From: Amaranthus tricolor | Lineage: Eukaryota > Streptophyta > Magnoliopsida > Caryophyllales > Amaranthaceae | Direction of reading: 5' to 3' | DNA length: 64,000 nucleotides | NCBI RefSeq assembly: GCF_026212465.1 | Contig: NC_080058.1 | Coordinates: 20,061,333-20,125,332 of the forward strand | Part shown: in pieces, positions 1 through 11,523 of the stretch | How the letters are laid out: each line of letters opens with the position of its first letter | How positions within the stretch are numbered: position 1 is the stretch's first letter | Translations under genes and position numbers: made by a program | Notes under the pieces: generated by a model | Told to the model about the DNA's origin: nothing | Databases searched by the model: none | Seen by the model: the letters and a program-made list of their open reading frames with translations, nothing else

Positions 1-600
1 GCTTGAGAGGAACCTCATCTCACTTGGTAGATTGGAGTCAAAGGTATGCACCTTCAAAGCTAGTGATGGGTTCTTGAAGGTCATTAAGGAGAGCATGGTG
101 CTCATGAGAGGGAGAAGGAGTGAAAGCAACTTGTATGTGTTACAAGTTGATGGTGGTTGCCTAGGCCACATGGATGATTGCAAGTCACCCAAGAAGGTGA
201 CATTTGATGATGATGAAAGATTTGAGCTTGAGGGGGAGATTGTTGTGTCAAGCTCCAAATCTCACCTTGATGGAGGTGAGTTCGATCACCTCGTTGCTTA
301 CTCTTTGTCTTACACGTTTGAGAATGAAGTTATGAGTGCAAAGAAGTATGAGAGCATATACTTTGGGTCACTCAATGAAATGATAAATGAGGATGATTTA
401 GAGTGCCTTAACGAAAGGAAGGCACGAAGATTGGAAGGATTTGAAGACCACTCGACCAGTCGAGCAAGAGTAGCTCCGTCAAGCCAAGTCTCTACTACTT
501 CATCCGCTCTCCTGGTGGAGCTTGGCCTGCTCGATCGAGCGACTTCTAGCGTCCAAAACAGAATGTTTCTATTTTATGCGGGTTTTCTTGTGGGCTTTTG
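1..600 (+). pseudogene. Ty1-copia polyprotein fragment (GAG-pre-integrase region), 5' cut by window edge
   Basis: An open frame runs through the window edge. The first residues (LERNLISLGRLESK, then CTFKASDGFLKV and ESNLYVLQ) match the stretch before the integrase zinc finger in plant Ty1-copia polyproteins. The expected zinc finger and integrase core do not follow. The frame instead continues into a low-complexity acidic segment (SPKKVTFDDDERFELEG) and a charged tail (CLNERKARRLEGFEDHSTSR), ending at 599-601. This is a truncated or internally deleted copy rather than a gene. The family call rests on the N-terminal part; the downstream part I recognise only as sequence often attached to such remnants. 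Confidence 0.6.
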
Positions 601-1103
601 AGGGATTGTCTTAAGGCTCCCAAATATGACATGGGATTATATAATGGATCTTAGGGATTCATTAGGGTTTAAGAGAGAGCCTAATACTTAGAATCAACTA
701 TGGTTTTAGCCAAGAGAGTTCATTCTACTTGCATTAAGGCAATTGAGAGAGATTGACATTAAAGGTTCAATCTTTACTTTGAAAGGTTGTTCTCAAAGGT
801 TGTGTGAGTTACGTCATTAATGTATTGTTGATTATATTAATAATAAGATACTTGTTTTCAGAGGGAGGTATCCTTAGATACTTCATATATTTTGTGTTTT
901 GTGTTTTCCATTGTTGTGCTCTATTTTTGGTGCTTTCTTTGTGCTTTCTTTTCTCTTGTTTGTTCTTCACCATTATCATAACCCATTCACAACACTTTAG
1001 AATTTTCTTGTTAATCAGAAATAAAGGTGTAATAAAATATAAAGTCGACATGTTAAAAACCTGTGCCGACCTGCTAATTTTTAAAACCGTTCTAACTCGT
1101 TAA
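601..1103 (+). repeat. Probable copia 3' untranslated/LTR-like sequence
   Basis: Non-coding continuation of the copia remnant. It holds short T-rich and GA-rich stretches and no convincing ORF: the reading frame at 804-1103 is hydrophobic low-complexity sequence. I cannot find paired LTR ends because the partner lies outside the window. Confidence 0.3.
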
Positions 1104-1217
1104 AAGTCCGACCCTTTTAAAAAAAGACAATTTTTTATTAAGACTGTCATATCGTGAGACGGCTTAATATGGGCTGGCCCAATATTTAATTTTAAAAAAC
1201 CTAAAAAAACAACTCGT

Positions 1218-1439
1218 CTTATATGAGACTGTCTCAACATGGGACGGGCCCATATATTAGCTTATTTCTTTAATTAATTACTTTAAAATCATAAGTGATC
1301 GTTTTAAGATTATAAGTAATAACTCTAAAATTATAAAAAAATAACTATTTTAAAATTATAAATGACCACTTTAAGACAGAATGTGTGTATTGGGTCAGCC
1401 CAATAAAGATGGTCTCACCGTGAGACCGTCTCATTTAAG
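1218..1439. mobile_element. Short MITE with GAGACGGTCTCA-type inverted ends
   Basis: Left end CTTATATGAGACTGTCTCA and right end TGAGACCGTCTCATTTAAG are inverted copies with two mismatches. The interior (222 bp in all) has no coding capacity and contains paired GGGCCCAT and GGGTCAGCCCAATA motifs. A partial related copy lies at 1136-1195, and a further GAGACGGTCT piece is at 12240-12300. The target duplication is not clear. Confidence 0.5.
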
Positions 1440-1817
1440 AATTAGTGAAAAAAACACTATTTTTGATTTACTTAATTGAATTATTTTTGAAAAAGGACAT
1501 TAATTGGGCTATTTGTATGAACCCCTCTCACCATAAGATGGTCTCATAATTAACGGACTTGACCCTGTTATGATGGGCCGGATCACATGCTTTTAATAGG
1601 CTCCTAGCATTAATTAAATGCTCCCCCTATAAAAAAAAAAAAAAAGAAAACGCACTCATTTACTTCTTTAACATCAATTATGTATTTCTTACATATTTAA
1701 TATCCTCACTTCAATAATTTGATCCCCACTGTTTTCCACCATCTTTTCATTCTCCAACTTTTCTAATTATTTAAATATTCTATACTTAAATTGAAAAATT
1801 AATCATTTTCTCAGATC

Positions 1818-2062
1818 CTCCCTCTAATTCAACATTAACGTCTCATTTGCTTTATGCACTTATTCAATCCTTAATATCTCTAATATTGCATTATTAAAAA
1901 TTATGAAAAGTTAATATAAATAATCCTTGCATTGAAACGAATCAAACAAGATCCCACATGACTATGTTTTAACTTGTAGATTAATAATAAAATACAAATT
2001 TAGAGTAAGAGATGGACAGTGTCCAAAAAGCAAAGAAAATGTTAGTGTTAAATTGGAGGGAG
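1818..2062. mobile_element. Stowaway-like MITE (CTCCCTC...GAGGGAG)
   Basis: The left end starts CTCCCTCTAATTCAACATTA and the right end, reverse complemented, starts CTCCCTCCAATTTAACACTA, so they form imperfect inverted repeats. TA follows the right end (2063-2064), as expected for the TA target of Stowaway elements; the left TA is degenerate. Related copies lie at 9409-9900 and near 14285-14546. Confidence 0.5.
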
Positions 2063-2179
2063 TATACTAGTACTAACAAGTGTTAAATTGAAAAACTAGT
2101 CATTTTCTCACACTTATTTTGTGTGTACTTTCTCTATATAATGTATCTAAAAAATAGTACTCCTTGAAAATTTAGAAAG

Positions 2180-2394
2180 TGTTAAAACTTAGAGAGATAA
2201 GGAGGAAATAGAATGAGTAAAAGTTAGAAGATAGAGATGTTTTTATTCATTGGTGTGATTTTTTACATTAGTGAACTTCCATATTTATATGCAAGTTCAA
2301 CTACAATTACATTGAATGCATTCACATTAGGGTAAATTCATTAATTACCTTTCACACTATATTCATTAATTACCTTTCACACTATATTTCAACA
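2180..2394 (-). repeat. Copia 1 3' LTR
   Basis: 215 bp, TG...CA ended, near-identical to 8891-9105. It contains a short direct duplication (TTCATTAATTACCTTTCACA twice) also present in the partner. The next bases, CTCCCCCTTGAATTC (2395-2409), are a polypurine tract on the minus strand. Confidence 0.88.
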
Positions 2395-2559
2395 CTCCCC
2401 CTTGAATTCACATTCTAATTATGTAAAAAAGAGTAAAATATTATTACAATATTTCTATTTAATACTGCCTCATTAAAAACCTTGTCAGGAAAAACCCAAT
2501 GGGATAAAAACATGAACGAAGGGAAAAAGAGTGCAGTAAATATGATTCTCCCCCTGAGT

Positions 2560-4240
2560 TCAACAAATATCTCGTAGATGACACATTCCAATTTTATATA
2601 CAAGTTGCTCGAATCTCTTTGTTGGAAGGGACTTTGTGAATTGATCTATAAGATTTTCACGTGATTGAATTTGTTTGACTTTTATTATTTCGTACTTCTG
2701 GAGGTCATGTGCAAAGAAAAAGTTTAGTGCTATGTGTTTGGTTCTATCCCCTTTTATGAAGCCTTCACTAACTTGTTCAATACAACCGATATTATCTTCA
2801 AAAATTACAGTTAGAGAATTTATTATTGAGTTTATCCCACATTCTTCTTGAATGTGACCAATTACGGACCTTAAACAAACGAATTCTCTACTTGTTTCAT
2901 AAAGGGCGATCAATACTGCATGATTTGATGATGTAGCTGTCAGTGTCTGTTTCGTGGATCTCCAAGATATTGGGTACCTCCATATGTGAATACATATCCA
3001 TTTTTTGATTTAGCCTTATGGGGGTCTAATAAGTATCCAGCATCTGAATATCCAACAAGAGTAGCAACTTGCTTTGATCTATAAAATAGTCCAAAGATCT
3101 TTAGTTCCTCGAACGTAGCGCAACAAATGTTTTATCCCATTCCAATGTCTCTTTGTTGGTGAATTGCTATATCTAGCTAATAAATTAACAGCAAAAGCAA
3201 TAACAGGTCTCGTATTATTAGCTAGATACATTAGAGCTCCAATTGCGCTTAAATATGGCACTTCAGGGCCAAGAATCTCCTCGTCTTCTTCACAAGGTCG
3301 AAATGGATCATCTTTTGGTTTTAATGATCGCACTATCATTGGAGAGCTCAGCGGATGAGCTTTGTCCATATGAAATCTTTTTAGGACTTTTTCTGTATAG
3401 TTGGATTGGTGTACAAAGATTCCACCCCTTAAGTGCTCTATTTGTAATCCAAGGCAAAACTTTGTTTTCCCAAGATCTTTCATTTCGAATTCTTTCATCA
3501 AATATTTTGCAGTTTGTTCAAGCTCTTTGAGAGTTCTAATGATATTTAAATCATCAAAACATAAACTGCAATTATAGAAAATCCTGATTAAGTTCGTTTA
3601 ATAAATACACAAGGACTGATTTGATCATTTATGAATCCTTCTTTCAGGAGATATTCACTAAGACGGTTATACCACATTCTTCCAGATTGTTTTAGTCCAT
3701 AAAGTGACCTTTTCAGCTTTATGAAAAACATTTCTCGTGATTTGTGGTTTTCTGGCAACTTAAGTCCTTCAGGGACTTTCATATAAATGTCTGTATCAAG
3801 TGAACCATATAAATATGCGGTCACAACATCCATAAGTCGCATTTGCAAACTGTTTGAGACAGTTAGACTTATCAACAATCTTAATGTAGTCGCATCTACT
3901 ATTGGAGAATACGTCTCTTCATAATTAATCCCTGGTCATTGGGAAAAACCTTGTGCTACAAGTCGTGCCTTATATGTAACCACTTCATTTATCTCATTTC
4001 TTTTTCTTACAAACACCCATTTATAGCCGACCGGTTTTATACTATATGGTGTTTGGGTAATTTGTCCAAAAACTTCTCGTTTCTTAAGTGACTTTAATTC
4101 CGCTTGAATAGCATCTTTCCATTTTGGCCAATCATTCCTATGCCGACATTCTTGTATCGTTCTTAGTTCTATATCATTTTCATCAAGTGTTATTTCGGTA
4201 GCGATTGAATGAGCAAGTGCATCATTAACAATAACATTCT
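2560..4240 (-). pseudogene. Copia 1 reverse transcriptase-RNase H, frameshifted
   Basis: Fragments in different frames give the N-terminal RT (3588-3878: MRLMDVVTAYLYGSLDTDIY, SLYGLKQSGRMWYNRL), the central RT and connection (3079-3501: MKDLGKTKFCLGLQIEHLRG) and the C-terminal RNase H (2560-2913: ENLIDQFTKSLPTKRFEQLV). At the catalytic YVDD site (about 3550-3570) two extra T residues shift the frame, so the active site is destroyed. The intact relative at 27525-28901 shows the expected order. This copy cannot make an enzyme. Confidence 0.85.
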
Positions 4241-4246
4241 TTCGAT

Positions 4247-5560
4247 TTATTTGTCTTTTAGTTGAAATGTAATTAATCGAAATTTTATTGTTATCTTTGA
4301 TATCATTATTTTCTTCTTCTCTGAGATTTTTTGATCCTCATCTCCAAAACTTCTTTCTTTACAATTCATTGAAGAAGTAATATTGATAACATTTGCCATT
4401 TCATTCAACCTTTTGGATTTTCTTTGTTTCAAATCCTTTGAACCAAGTGGTCTTCCACGCTTCGGGCGTGCAATAGATTCATTTTCGGTGGCTTTGTTAT
4501 CAGTGGGAATTTCAATTCGTGCCGGAATATTTGCCGCAGGAATATATGATTTTGTCACTTGCTTTGTTTCTAGAAATGCATCAGGTAATCTGTTTGCAAT
4601 ATATTGATTATGGACAATTAGTCTAACTTCTTGTTCAGAAGCATTCGTTTTTGGATCATATATTTTCAAATGTATTGCATTCCATGTGAGATCTATTTCC
4701 TTCTTATTTGGGTCCACTTTCTCTCCCCCTAAGGATGGGAATATTGTCTCATTAAAATGACAATCTGCAAATCTAGCATTAAATAAATCACCAGTCATTG
4801 GTTCTAAATATTTGATAATTGACGGGCATTCAAATCCAACATAAATTCCCATCCTTCTTTGTGGACCCATTTTTGTACGTTGGGGTGGTGTAATAGGGAC
4901 ATATACTGCACATTCAAATATTTTCAAGTGTGATATATTTGGTTCTCGACCATGCACTAATTGCTGTGGTGAATATTTATGATAAGCACTTGGTCTCAAT
5001 CTTATCAATGACGATGCGTGTATTATTGCATGGCCCCATGCAAATGATGGCAATTCGACCTCATTAATAATGGTCTTGCTATTAATTGGAGTCTTTTAAT
5101 CAATGATTCAGCCAGACCATTTTGAGTATGAACATGAGCTACTGGATGTTCTACGTCAATTCCAATTGACGTACAATAATCAATAAAAGTTTCAGATGTA
5201 AAATTCTCCGGCATTGTCAAGCCTTATTCGCTTAATTGTATAATCTAGAAATTGATTTCTCAATCGAATGATTTGAGCAAGTAATTTCGCAAATGCCACA
5301 TTTCTAGTTTGTAGGAGACTTACATGTACCCATCGTGTTGAGGCATCAATCAATACCATAAAATATCTAAATGGCCCAGAAGTAGGATTAAATGACCCAC
5401 ATATATCTCCATGAATTCTTTCCAGAAATTTAGGAGTTTCAGTTGCAATTTTATTTAAAGATGGTCTAATTATCAATTTGCCTTGTGAGCATATAGAACA
5501 TGATAATTCATTTGGTTGGAAAATTCTAATTTCTTCATTGAATGCCCAATTGAATTTTCA
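4247..5560 (-). pseudogene. Copia 1 integrase, broken
   Basis: Frames at 5192-5476 (ERIHGDICGSFNPTSGPF, first catalytic Asp in GDICG; second in RLDNAGE), 5023-5220 (HTQNGLAESLIKRLQLIARP, catalytic Glu) and 4247-5053 (YVGFECPSIIKYLEPMTGDL, then the KRGRPLGSKDLK basic tail) are the integrase core and C-terminal domain of a copia element. They are in different frames. The zinc finger part lies near 5490-5640 (NLWHDRLGHLLWE, then CSICSQG-like sequence). Confidence 0.85.
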
Positions 5561-5573
5561 ATAATTTTTTGCA

Positions 5574-6070
5574 TCATTCCCACAACAAGTGACCCAATCG
5601 GTCATGCCATAAATTCATCATTTCTTTATTATCTAACTTCTGGTTAGACACCATGTTTATCTCAACAGGTTTTATATTAATGCGATATAATCTCGATGAG
5701 TATGCTGGTAATTTTTCATGAATGCTTTTCTTGCCGCATTTTTCAAATGTGACACATAAATATTCAGTATGATTTTCAGTCATTGTTTCTAAATGATAAC
5801 CATTTTGGCGTACATCTTTAAAACTTATGAGATATCGTCGAGATTTACTCGAATATAAAGCATCATTAATTACTAGTTTTGTCCCATCAGGAAGTATTAT
5901 TTGAGCTTTTCTATATCCTTCTATTAGTGTAGTAGTTCCAGAGATTGTGGTGACATCTGTTTTCACCATCTTCAACTCAGAAAAATATTTTTTGTTCTTT
6001 AGGATAGTGTGAGTTGTTCCACTATCTAGGAGGCATTGATATTTGAATCCATTTTCAAACTGATCAATAT
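5574..6070 (-). pseudogene. Copia 1 protease / GAG-pre-integrase segment
   Basis: The frame at 5574-5975 reads VTTISGTTTLIEGYRKAQII, DALYSSKSRRYLISFKDVRQ, ending NLWHDRLGHLLWE. This matches the segment after the aspartic protease and into the integrase zinc finger. The protease active site region (CLLDSGTT-like) is just upstream near 6010-6040 in another frame. Confidence 0.75.
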
Positions 6071-6244
6071 CTTCATATTAAATAAATAGATAGTTAAAAT
6101 AAAATTTCATTAACATTAGATGATATCAATACATAAAAAGGAGATTGCATATAAAAAAAAGGAAATACAACTAAATAAGCACCACAATATTGTTAAGAAA
6201 AATTCAAATATCTTCGTCGTATTCTTTATCATTTTCATCGCCAT

Positions 6245-7320
6245 CTAAATAGAAGTCTGAAAGGTCAAGATTAGGCATTGACGTGCTTGCTTTATTATAA
6301 GGATCGACATTAGGCATTGAAGTGCTTGCTTCATTAAAGTTTGCTTCCACACCTTTACCCTTTTTTCTTTTGGGAAGCTAAATACAACTCCACCAAATGT
6401 TTGGCAGTACGACATGTACGTGCCCAATGCCCCGTCATGCCACATTTGTAACAAATATTTTCTTTTCCTTCTTGATGACTATTTTTATTTTGATATCCAA
6501 CTTGTTTTCCCCTTCGAGAATTATTATTGTAATGACCATTTTGGCAATTTTAGGGAAAGTGGCCTCTACCAAATCCTTGAAACTTTCTACCATGTCCATT
6601 AAAATTTCCACGACCTTGTCCTAATCCTCTTCCTTGGGAATTTCCGCGTCCTCTACCACGATTATTATAATTTCCACGGCCTTTATTTTCAACAACATGT
6701 GCTTTAGGCACATGTGTTTTAGTAGAGTGTGTCTCACGGATAGTTTGAGATCCAATAGGTCTCATATTATGATTTTTCCAGACAAGATCATTATGTTGTT
6801 CAGCCAGTGAAAGTACTACACTCAGATATGAATATCTTTTGAAATTTTTTTCCCTATATTGTTATTGCAGAATAATGTTTGATAAATGAAAAGTAGATGA
6901 TGTGAGTTCAATCATTTCTGCATCAGTCACCGGGTGCTCAACAATATTTCAACATTGATGCAATTCGGTATAATGTTTGAATTGTACTCACTGAGAGTCT
7001 TAAAATCAGAAAATCATAAATTCTTCCACTCATGGCTAGCTTGTGGAAGAAGCACCCTTTTGTGGTGATTAAATCTTTCAACAAGAAAGTACCACAATGT
7101 TTTGGGATCTTTTATGAATAAATTTTCGAATTTAAGGCTATCATGAATATGATGCCTCAAGAGGAGTAAGGCTTTGCCCTTTTCTTGATTTGTAGCTACC
7201 TTTATTTTAATAGCTTGAGTTCCATCTATTGGATCCTTTTCTTTTACTTTCAATACAGTATGTTCAAGTCCTTGAGCTTCTAAGTTCATGATGGCATCTT
7301 CTTTCCATTCTAAGAATTTT
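6245..7320 (-). pseudogene. Copia 1 gag remnant
   Basis: The frame at 7014-7289 encodes AIKIKVATNQEKGKALLLLR and DPKTLWYFLVERFNHHKRVL, typical of the UBN2-type gag of plant copia elements. A Gly/Arg-rich linker follows (6550-6765, GRGRGNSQGRGLGQGRGNFN). A CCHC zinc knuckle (C-YKCGMTGHWARTC-type) is recoverable near 6400-6455. Frames are interrupted by stops and shifts. Confidence 0.75.
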
Positions 7321-7550
7321 TGTCTAATTAAGTCTAGTATGTTGAATAGTCTTTTGGTAATTTATGCCATACTTGCTACATAATATATATACTTGTTTTG
7401 TAAGTATATGACAATGCAATAATTCTTATATTTTCAAAATAATAAACCATTAGAAAAATTATGATGTTTTAATTTCATAATCTTCTCCCCCTTGGTTTGT
7501 TATGAATTTGTTGTAGATAATAAATTTATGAATAAATCAAGAACAAGAGA

Positions 7551-7615
<65 letters not shown>

Positions 7616-8868
7616 GGAGAAGAACGAAAAAAAAATTAAAGACAATAAATGCTAAAGAGGGTAAAAAAATAGCATTTACATAATATATTAGTATAATTTA
7701 TCATACAAAATGCACTAACAAACAAAAGAAAATATGACAAAAAAAATCATGTGCATTTTGTTTCTTCTTCTTCAAAATAAATTAGTTCTTCATAATTATT
7801 ATAATTCCTAATGCTACAAGAAGGACCACCAAACCCATAATTAAGGAGATATATAATTTGAGTTTGGCAAAATTATCTTCAAATCTAAAAGTATGGGAAG
7901 AGGAAGAAGATGGATTGTTTTTGTGATGTTGGTACATTGTCGATGGAAGGAAGAAGGAGAAGGAGGGTTTTTGATGTAAAGAGTAAAGTTGAAAGGATAA
8001 GGGGTATGAGGTAAAAAAATTGGGGTAATCCGATTTTATAGATGGTTATCCCAAATTGTACAATATACCGTATTATTTATGTATACTTAAAAGAAATACG
8101 TAAAGTAAAAGGTAAAAAAATGCACATGGATATAAATGCAAATACTGCAAATAAAAAAATGCACTTATAAATATATGAGAATAAAAAAATAATGCTAATC
8201 GTCCATTTAGGCGGTAAAGGAAAAACAATTAGCCAACCATATATGCGGTTTAAAGAGTAACAAAAGAAATAAATAATACTAACCGTCCATTAAGGAGGTA
8301 AAAGAAAAAAACAATTAGCCAGCCATATAGGCGGTATAAAATAAAATAATAACAAAAGCATTAAAGTGTTCTTGTCATCCGTAAAGGTGACGTATTTGTC
8401 CAATAAATTATTTTATGGGTCATTTAAATTTATCTTGTAACGTTTAGTACTTGTTTCTCCCTCATCATCTTTGGTTCTTTTATTACTTGTTGAGTGTTTA
8501 TTTTCAGTTGATGTTGTCGAGGCATTATTAGTTGGTTGTATTGATGAATTATTTGTTGGTCGTACTGGTGGAATATTAGTCGGTGGAACTAGTGGATTAT
8601 TAGTTGGTCATACATGTGAATTACGAGTTGGTGGTATTGGTAGACCATTAGTATTATTGGGATTATTATGTCGGAGCTGATTTAAATCAGTCCTTGCTGG
8701 GTTTGTCCTGAAGGGTATGGAATTATGCTCAATTATAAAATATAAAAATGTGTTGAAAACATCTTGTATGACGATGTTGATACCATTTGATTGTTGGTCT
8801 ATTTGTGGTTACTGATGAAGAAAAATGCTTAATTAGGTTTTAAAAATATTACCTTCTTGATTATTAAG
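7321..8868 (-). other. Copia 1 5' untranslated leader
   Basis: About 1.5 kb between the LTR and gag. It holds a perfect (AAT)n tract at 7551-7612 and repeated short motifs such as CGTCCAT and GCCAACCATATA around 8200-8340. The copia 2 leader (48958-49890) carries a similar AAACCGTCCATAAAGACG. No coding potential: the frame at 8471-8680 is a run of short degenerate hydrophobic repeats. Confidence 0.55.
7551..7612. repeat. (AAT)n microsatellite
   Basis: About 20 uninterrupted AAT units inside the copia 1 leader. Confidence 0.95.
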
Positions 8869-8890
8869 GGTAGAGCTGGTACTGATAACG

Positions 8891-9105
8891 TGTTAAAACT
8901 TAGAGAGATAAGGAGGAAATAGAATGAGTAAAAGTTAGAAGATGGAGATGTTTTTACTCATTGGTGTGATTTTTTACATTGGTGAACTTCCATATTTATA
9001 GGCAAATTCATCTCCAATTACATTTAATGCATTCACATTAGGGTAAATTCATTAATTACCTTTCACACTATATTCATTAATTACCTTTCACACTATATTT
9101 CAACA
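8891..9105 (-). repeat. Copia 1 5' LTR
   Basis: Partner of 2180-2394. Immediately inside it, 8869-8888 reads on the minus strand TTATCAGTACCAGCTCTACC. This is the position of the primer-binding site and fits the TTATCAGCAC-type site seen in several plant copia lineages. Confidence 0.88.
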
Positions 9106-9408
9106 GAGAGTAAATTTCAACGTAAAATTGACAGGCAACAACTTTTGCTTTTTTTTTGTTTTGTTTTTTTTCCAACTATGTAAATGGTACTTTGTAAACA
9201 CTATTTATATTTACTTTTAATTTGTATTATGTTCTTAGTTTATAAGTTTAATTATAGTTAAAATTTTGTTTGTTCGTCTCAATGTGAAGGTTATTAATAT
9301 AAACTTTTTATCTAATTTTTAATTAAAGATATTATGTATTGAATTAGTTGGCAAACATGAAAAAAAAGATAAACATTAATTTTGAATTGCAGCAGGGAGT
9401 ATATAATA
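9106..9408. other. Non-coding AT-rich spacer, probably an older MITE
   Basis: No gene. The end GGGAG at 9394-9398 followed by TA looks like the right end of an older Stowaway-like MITE, which copia 1 may have split; the left half would be near 2150-2174. Confidence 0.35.
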
Positions 9409-9899
9409 CTCCCTTCTATTTAACTCATGTGTCTCATTTTAGTTTTTAGCAATTTTTAGGTGATCAAATTGAAACTATATGGGAAGAAGAAAGAGTGCAT
9501 TATCTTTCAATTTGATACGGGTAAAGTGAAAATAGTAAGTGTAAAGATGTGAAAATTTTAAGTTTTATTAAGGGTAAATTGATAAAGTTAACATATCTAA
9601 AATTGAAATGAAATATTTACACTGATTTGATCCAATAAGAAAATAAGACACTTACGAATAATAATCCCTCCTATTCGCCCAATGTGTCTCATCTGACATT
9701 TCACTATTTTTTAGATGGTTAAATAAAACCACATTTGAAAGAAAAGTGTTTAATATGCATAAAGTAGAATTAAAAGGTGTGAAAAAAGTAGGTTTAATAA
9801 GAATAAATTAATAAAGTGAACACTTTTAAAATAAAAATAAGACATTTAAGGTGATTTGACCAAATAAGAAAATGAAACACTTAAAGTGAATAGAAGGGA

Positions 9900-9900
<1 letters not shown>
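9409..9900. mobile_element. Two abutting Stowaway-like MITEs
   Basis: The outer ends are CTCCCTTCTATTTAACTCAT and, reverse complemented from 9900, CTCCCTTCTATTCACTTTAA, flanked by TA (9407-9408, 9901-9902). An internal boundary at about 9660-9670 (AAGACACTTACGAATAATAA then TCCCTCCTATTCGCCCAATG) looks like the right end of one element meeting the left end of the next. Both share the TGTCTCAT subterminal motif. No coding capacity. Confidence 0.6.

Positions 9901-9962
<62 letters not shown>
9901..9962. repeat. (TAA)n microsatellite
   Basis: About 20 units, starting exactly at the TA target of the MITE that ends at 9900. It lies in the intron following phosphatase exon 2. Confidence 0.95.
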
Positions 9963-10003
9963 TAGAGTAGCTAGATAATGAATGAAGAGTAGGTAATAAT
10001 AAC

Positions 10004-11359
10004 CTGAAGTTGTTTGGATGTGCGAAGAAACCAAGACTGCTGAGAAGGTTGAATCCACTCATATCCAACGTAGTAAAAAGGAGTGAAACTGTAAGTGTAA
10101 TCACCACTATCAAGAAGATAAAGGTTGAGTACAGATTTGTTCTGTAAAGAGGAACCTTCTACTCCACCAACCTCCAAGTTATAGTTACCCCAACCCCAAA
10201 TACTCTCTCCTTCTTCAAGATTTGCTGGGTTTTTCAGTGACAATGTGTTTTTCATACCTACTATGTATTCCATTACAACTTCTCTTGAAAGTCCAGTTTG
10301 TAGATAGTTTACATCATGGTTCCCTAATATTGCAGTCCATGGTTTGTTTGACTCAATTGCTGGCCCAAACATTTCGTCCATGGATCTATTGTAGTTATAG
10401 CAGTCTATTGTATGCACGTTGTCACCTGCACATCCAATTCAAATAAATACAACTATTAGGCTGTGACAATTATAATCACTGCGTTAGCACACTTGTGTCG
10501 AGGCACCCACAGGCTCAAGCCTCCAAATTCATGATTAATGAGCATTAACTTGCGTACATGCTTAATTGTTAGAATTAGTGTTCAAAATTAGAAACTAATT
10601 AGTAACTTCAATTTGAAGTTCTTATTAATACCTTAAAATTAGTTTTAAATCGTTATTTTGCAGAGTTTCTTTAATGGATAATTTAATTGCTAGAAATATA
10701 AGAGTTAGTTAGTGGATTATGTTTACCCAATATTTAAAGTTAATTTCCTTTAGTTAATATAGTTTTATAACTTGGTAAGTCTATAAAAAAGTTATTTCTG
10801 TTGAATTAATTATAATAGTTTTACTTTTATAATTATACCATATTTACTTCCTTTTAATCTTTTTCCTAATAAGACATTGAACCTTTTTCCTAAAATTATA
10901 TAGTAGAATACTATTAAATTTGCAAGTTTATAATCCACTATTTTAATAATATAACATGTAAAATATATCGACAACAATCAGTTCATCATGATTATTATGA
11001 TAAGACCATTATACACAGAAAAAAAAAAAGAAAAATAATAAGTTACCAGTGAAAACAATGAGGTCAGGGTTCTCAGCAGCAATAAAACGACGGAGATAAT
11101 CAGTGGTATTAAGATCAGAGCAAGATTCCAATTGAGAAGGTAAGACATCAGTACAAGGAGTATCCTTGCCATTAGCGTAGTGGGAATCTGAGATTTGTAG
11201 AATCTTAAACTCTCCATTAGAGTTGAATCTTAATTTGCCCTCATATCTTGCTGACCCTGTTCCAACTACTACTATTAGGAGTACTACTATTAAACGCACA
11301 CTAAATTCTTGTGGCTTCCAACTTCTTGAACAACAACATAGAAAGCCTGACCTCATCAT
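10004..11359 (-). CDS. Purple-acid-phosphatase-like metallophosphoesterase (PAP29/28/16 type), exons 1-2 only
   Basis: Exon 1 is 11359-11047 and exon 2 is 10425-10004. The donor ACTG|GTAACT and the acceptor TGCAG|GTGACAAC restore codons T-G-D-N. The start is the first of two adjacent ATGs (11359, 11356). The protein begins with a basic, Cys-containing N-terminus and a hydrophobic segment (RLIVVLLIVVVGTGSA), probably a signal peptide or anchor. It then has metallophosphoesterase metal motifs SDSHYANG (DxH), FTGDN (GDxx) and LGNHD. Family proteins of the probable inactive PAP28/29/16 group start KLRFNSNGEFKILQ in the same way. A consensus donor (CAG|GTTATT at 10003) follows exon 2. The C-terminal exon with the VxxH and GHxH motifs is absent, so the gene is either truncated or has a long intron holding copia 1 and leaving the window. 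No frame lesion is visible in the two exons. The substrate is unknown. Confidence 0.85.
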
Positions 11360-11419
11360 TTTTTTATTCAATGATTTTCTTTGAAAGCTCAGATAGTCTG
11401 AACTGTACTTAACCAACTA

Positions 11420-11428
11420 CATATATTC
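11420..11428 (-). promoter_or_regulatory. TATA-like element of the phosphatase gene
   Basis: The minus strand reads GAATATATG about 60 bp upstream of the predicted ATG. Position and composition fit a TATA box; there is no other evidence. Confidence 0.35.
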
Positions 11429-11502
11429 TGGTATGAAGTATTAATCTCAAAACAATAACTCTTTAATTTGCGTTAATCGTCCCACGAAAGTATATATCAC
11501 TG

Positions 11503-11515
11503 TCACGTCACGTGT
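11503..11515 (-). promoter_or_regulatory. G-box/ABRE-like pair in the phosphatase promoter
   Basis: The minus strand reads ACACGTGACGTGACA: a CACGTG palindrome overlapping an ACGTGAC core, a classic binding site for bZIP/bHLH factors. It sits about 150 bp upstream of the ATG, directly beside the MULE terminal repeat at 11524. The same string occurs at 13860-13874 on the plus strand. Confidence 0.4.
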
Positions 11516-11523
11516 TGTTAAAC
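11515..11523. repeat. Target-site copy TTGTTAAAC beside MULE terminal repeat A
   Basis: Exact reverse complement of GTTTAACAA at 18875-18883, the bases flanking the other left-type MULE end. Nine bases is the usual Mutator target duplication length. Confidence 0.6.

Larger units (their letters stand above)
1104..2179. other. Non-coding MITE-rich spacer
   Basis: Apart from the two MITEs annotated inside it, this stretch is AT-rich with an A-run at 1629-1645. I see no gene, RNA or promoter that I can support. Confidence 0.5.
2180..9105 (-). mobile_element. Decayed Ty1-copia retrotransposon (copia 1)
   Basis: Two 215-bp LTRs (2180-2394 and 8891-9105) start TGTTAAAACTTAGAG and end TTTCAACA. They are flanked by GAAAG (2175-2179) and GAGAG (9106-9110), a 5-bp target duplication with one difference. 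Reading on the minus strand the order is LTR, primer-binding region, gag, protease, integrase, reverse transcriptase, RNase H, polypurine tract, LTR, the copia order. All coding parts are broken into short frames. By gene content it belongs to the same lineage as the element at 27149-49890. Confidence 0.88.

Noticed and set aside
8471..8680. 69-residue frame of GGTSGLLVGHT-type repeats
   Set aside because: Low-complexity repeats in the copia 1 leader; no similarity to gag and no conserved counterpart in copia 2.
10222..10446. Plus-strand frame over phosphatase exon 2
   Set aside because: Antisense shadow of a better supported exon with recognisable motifs.
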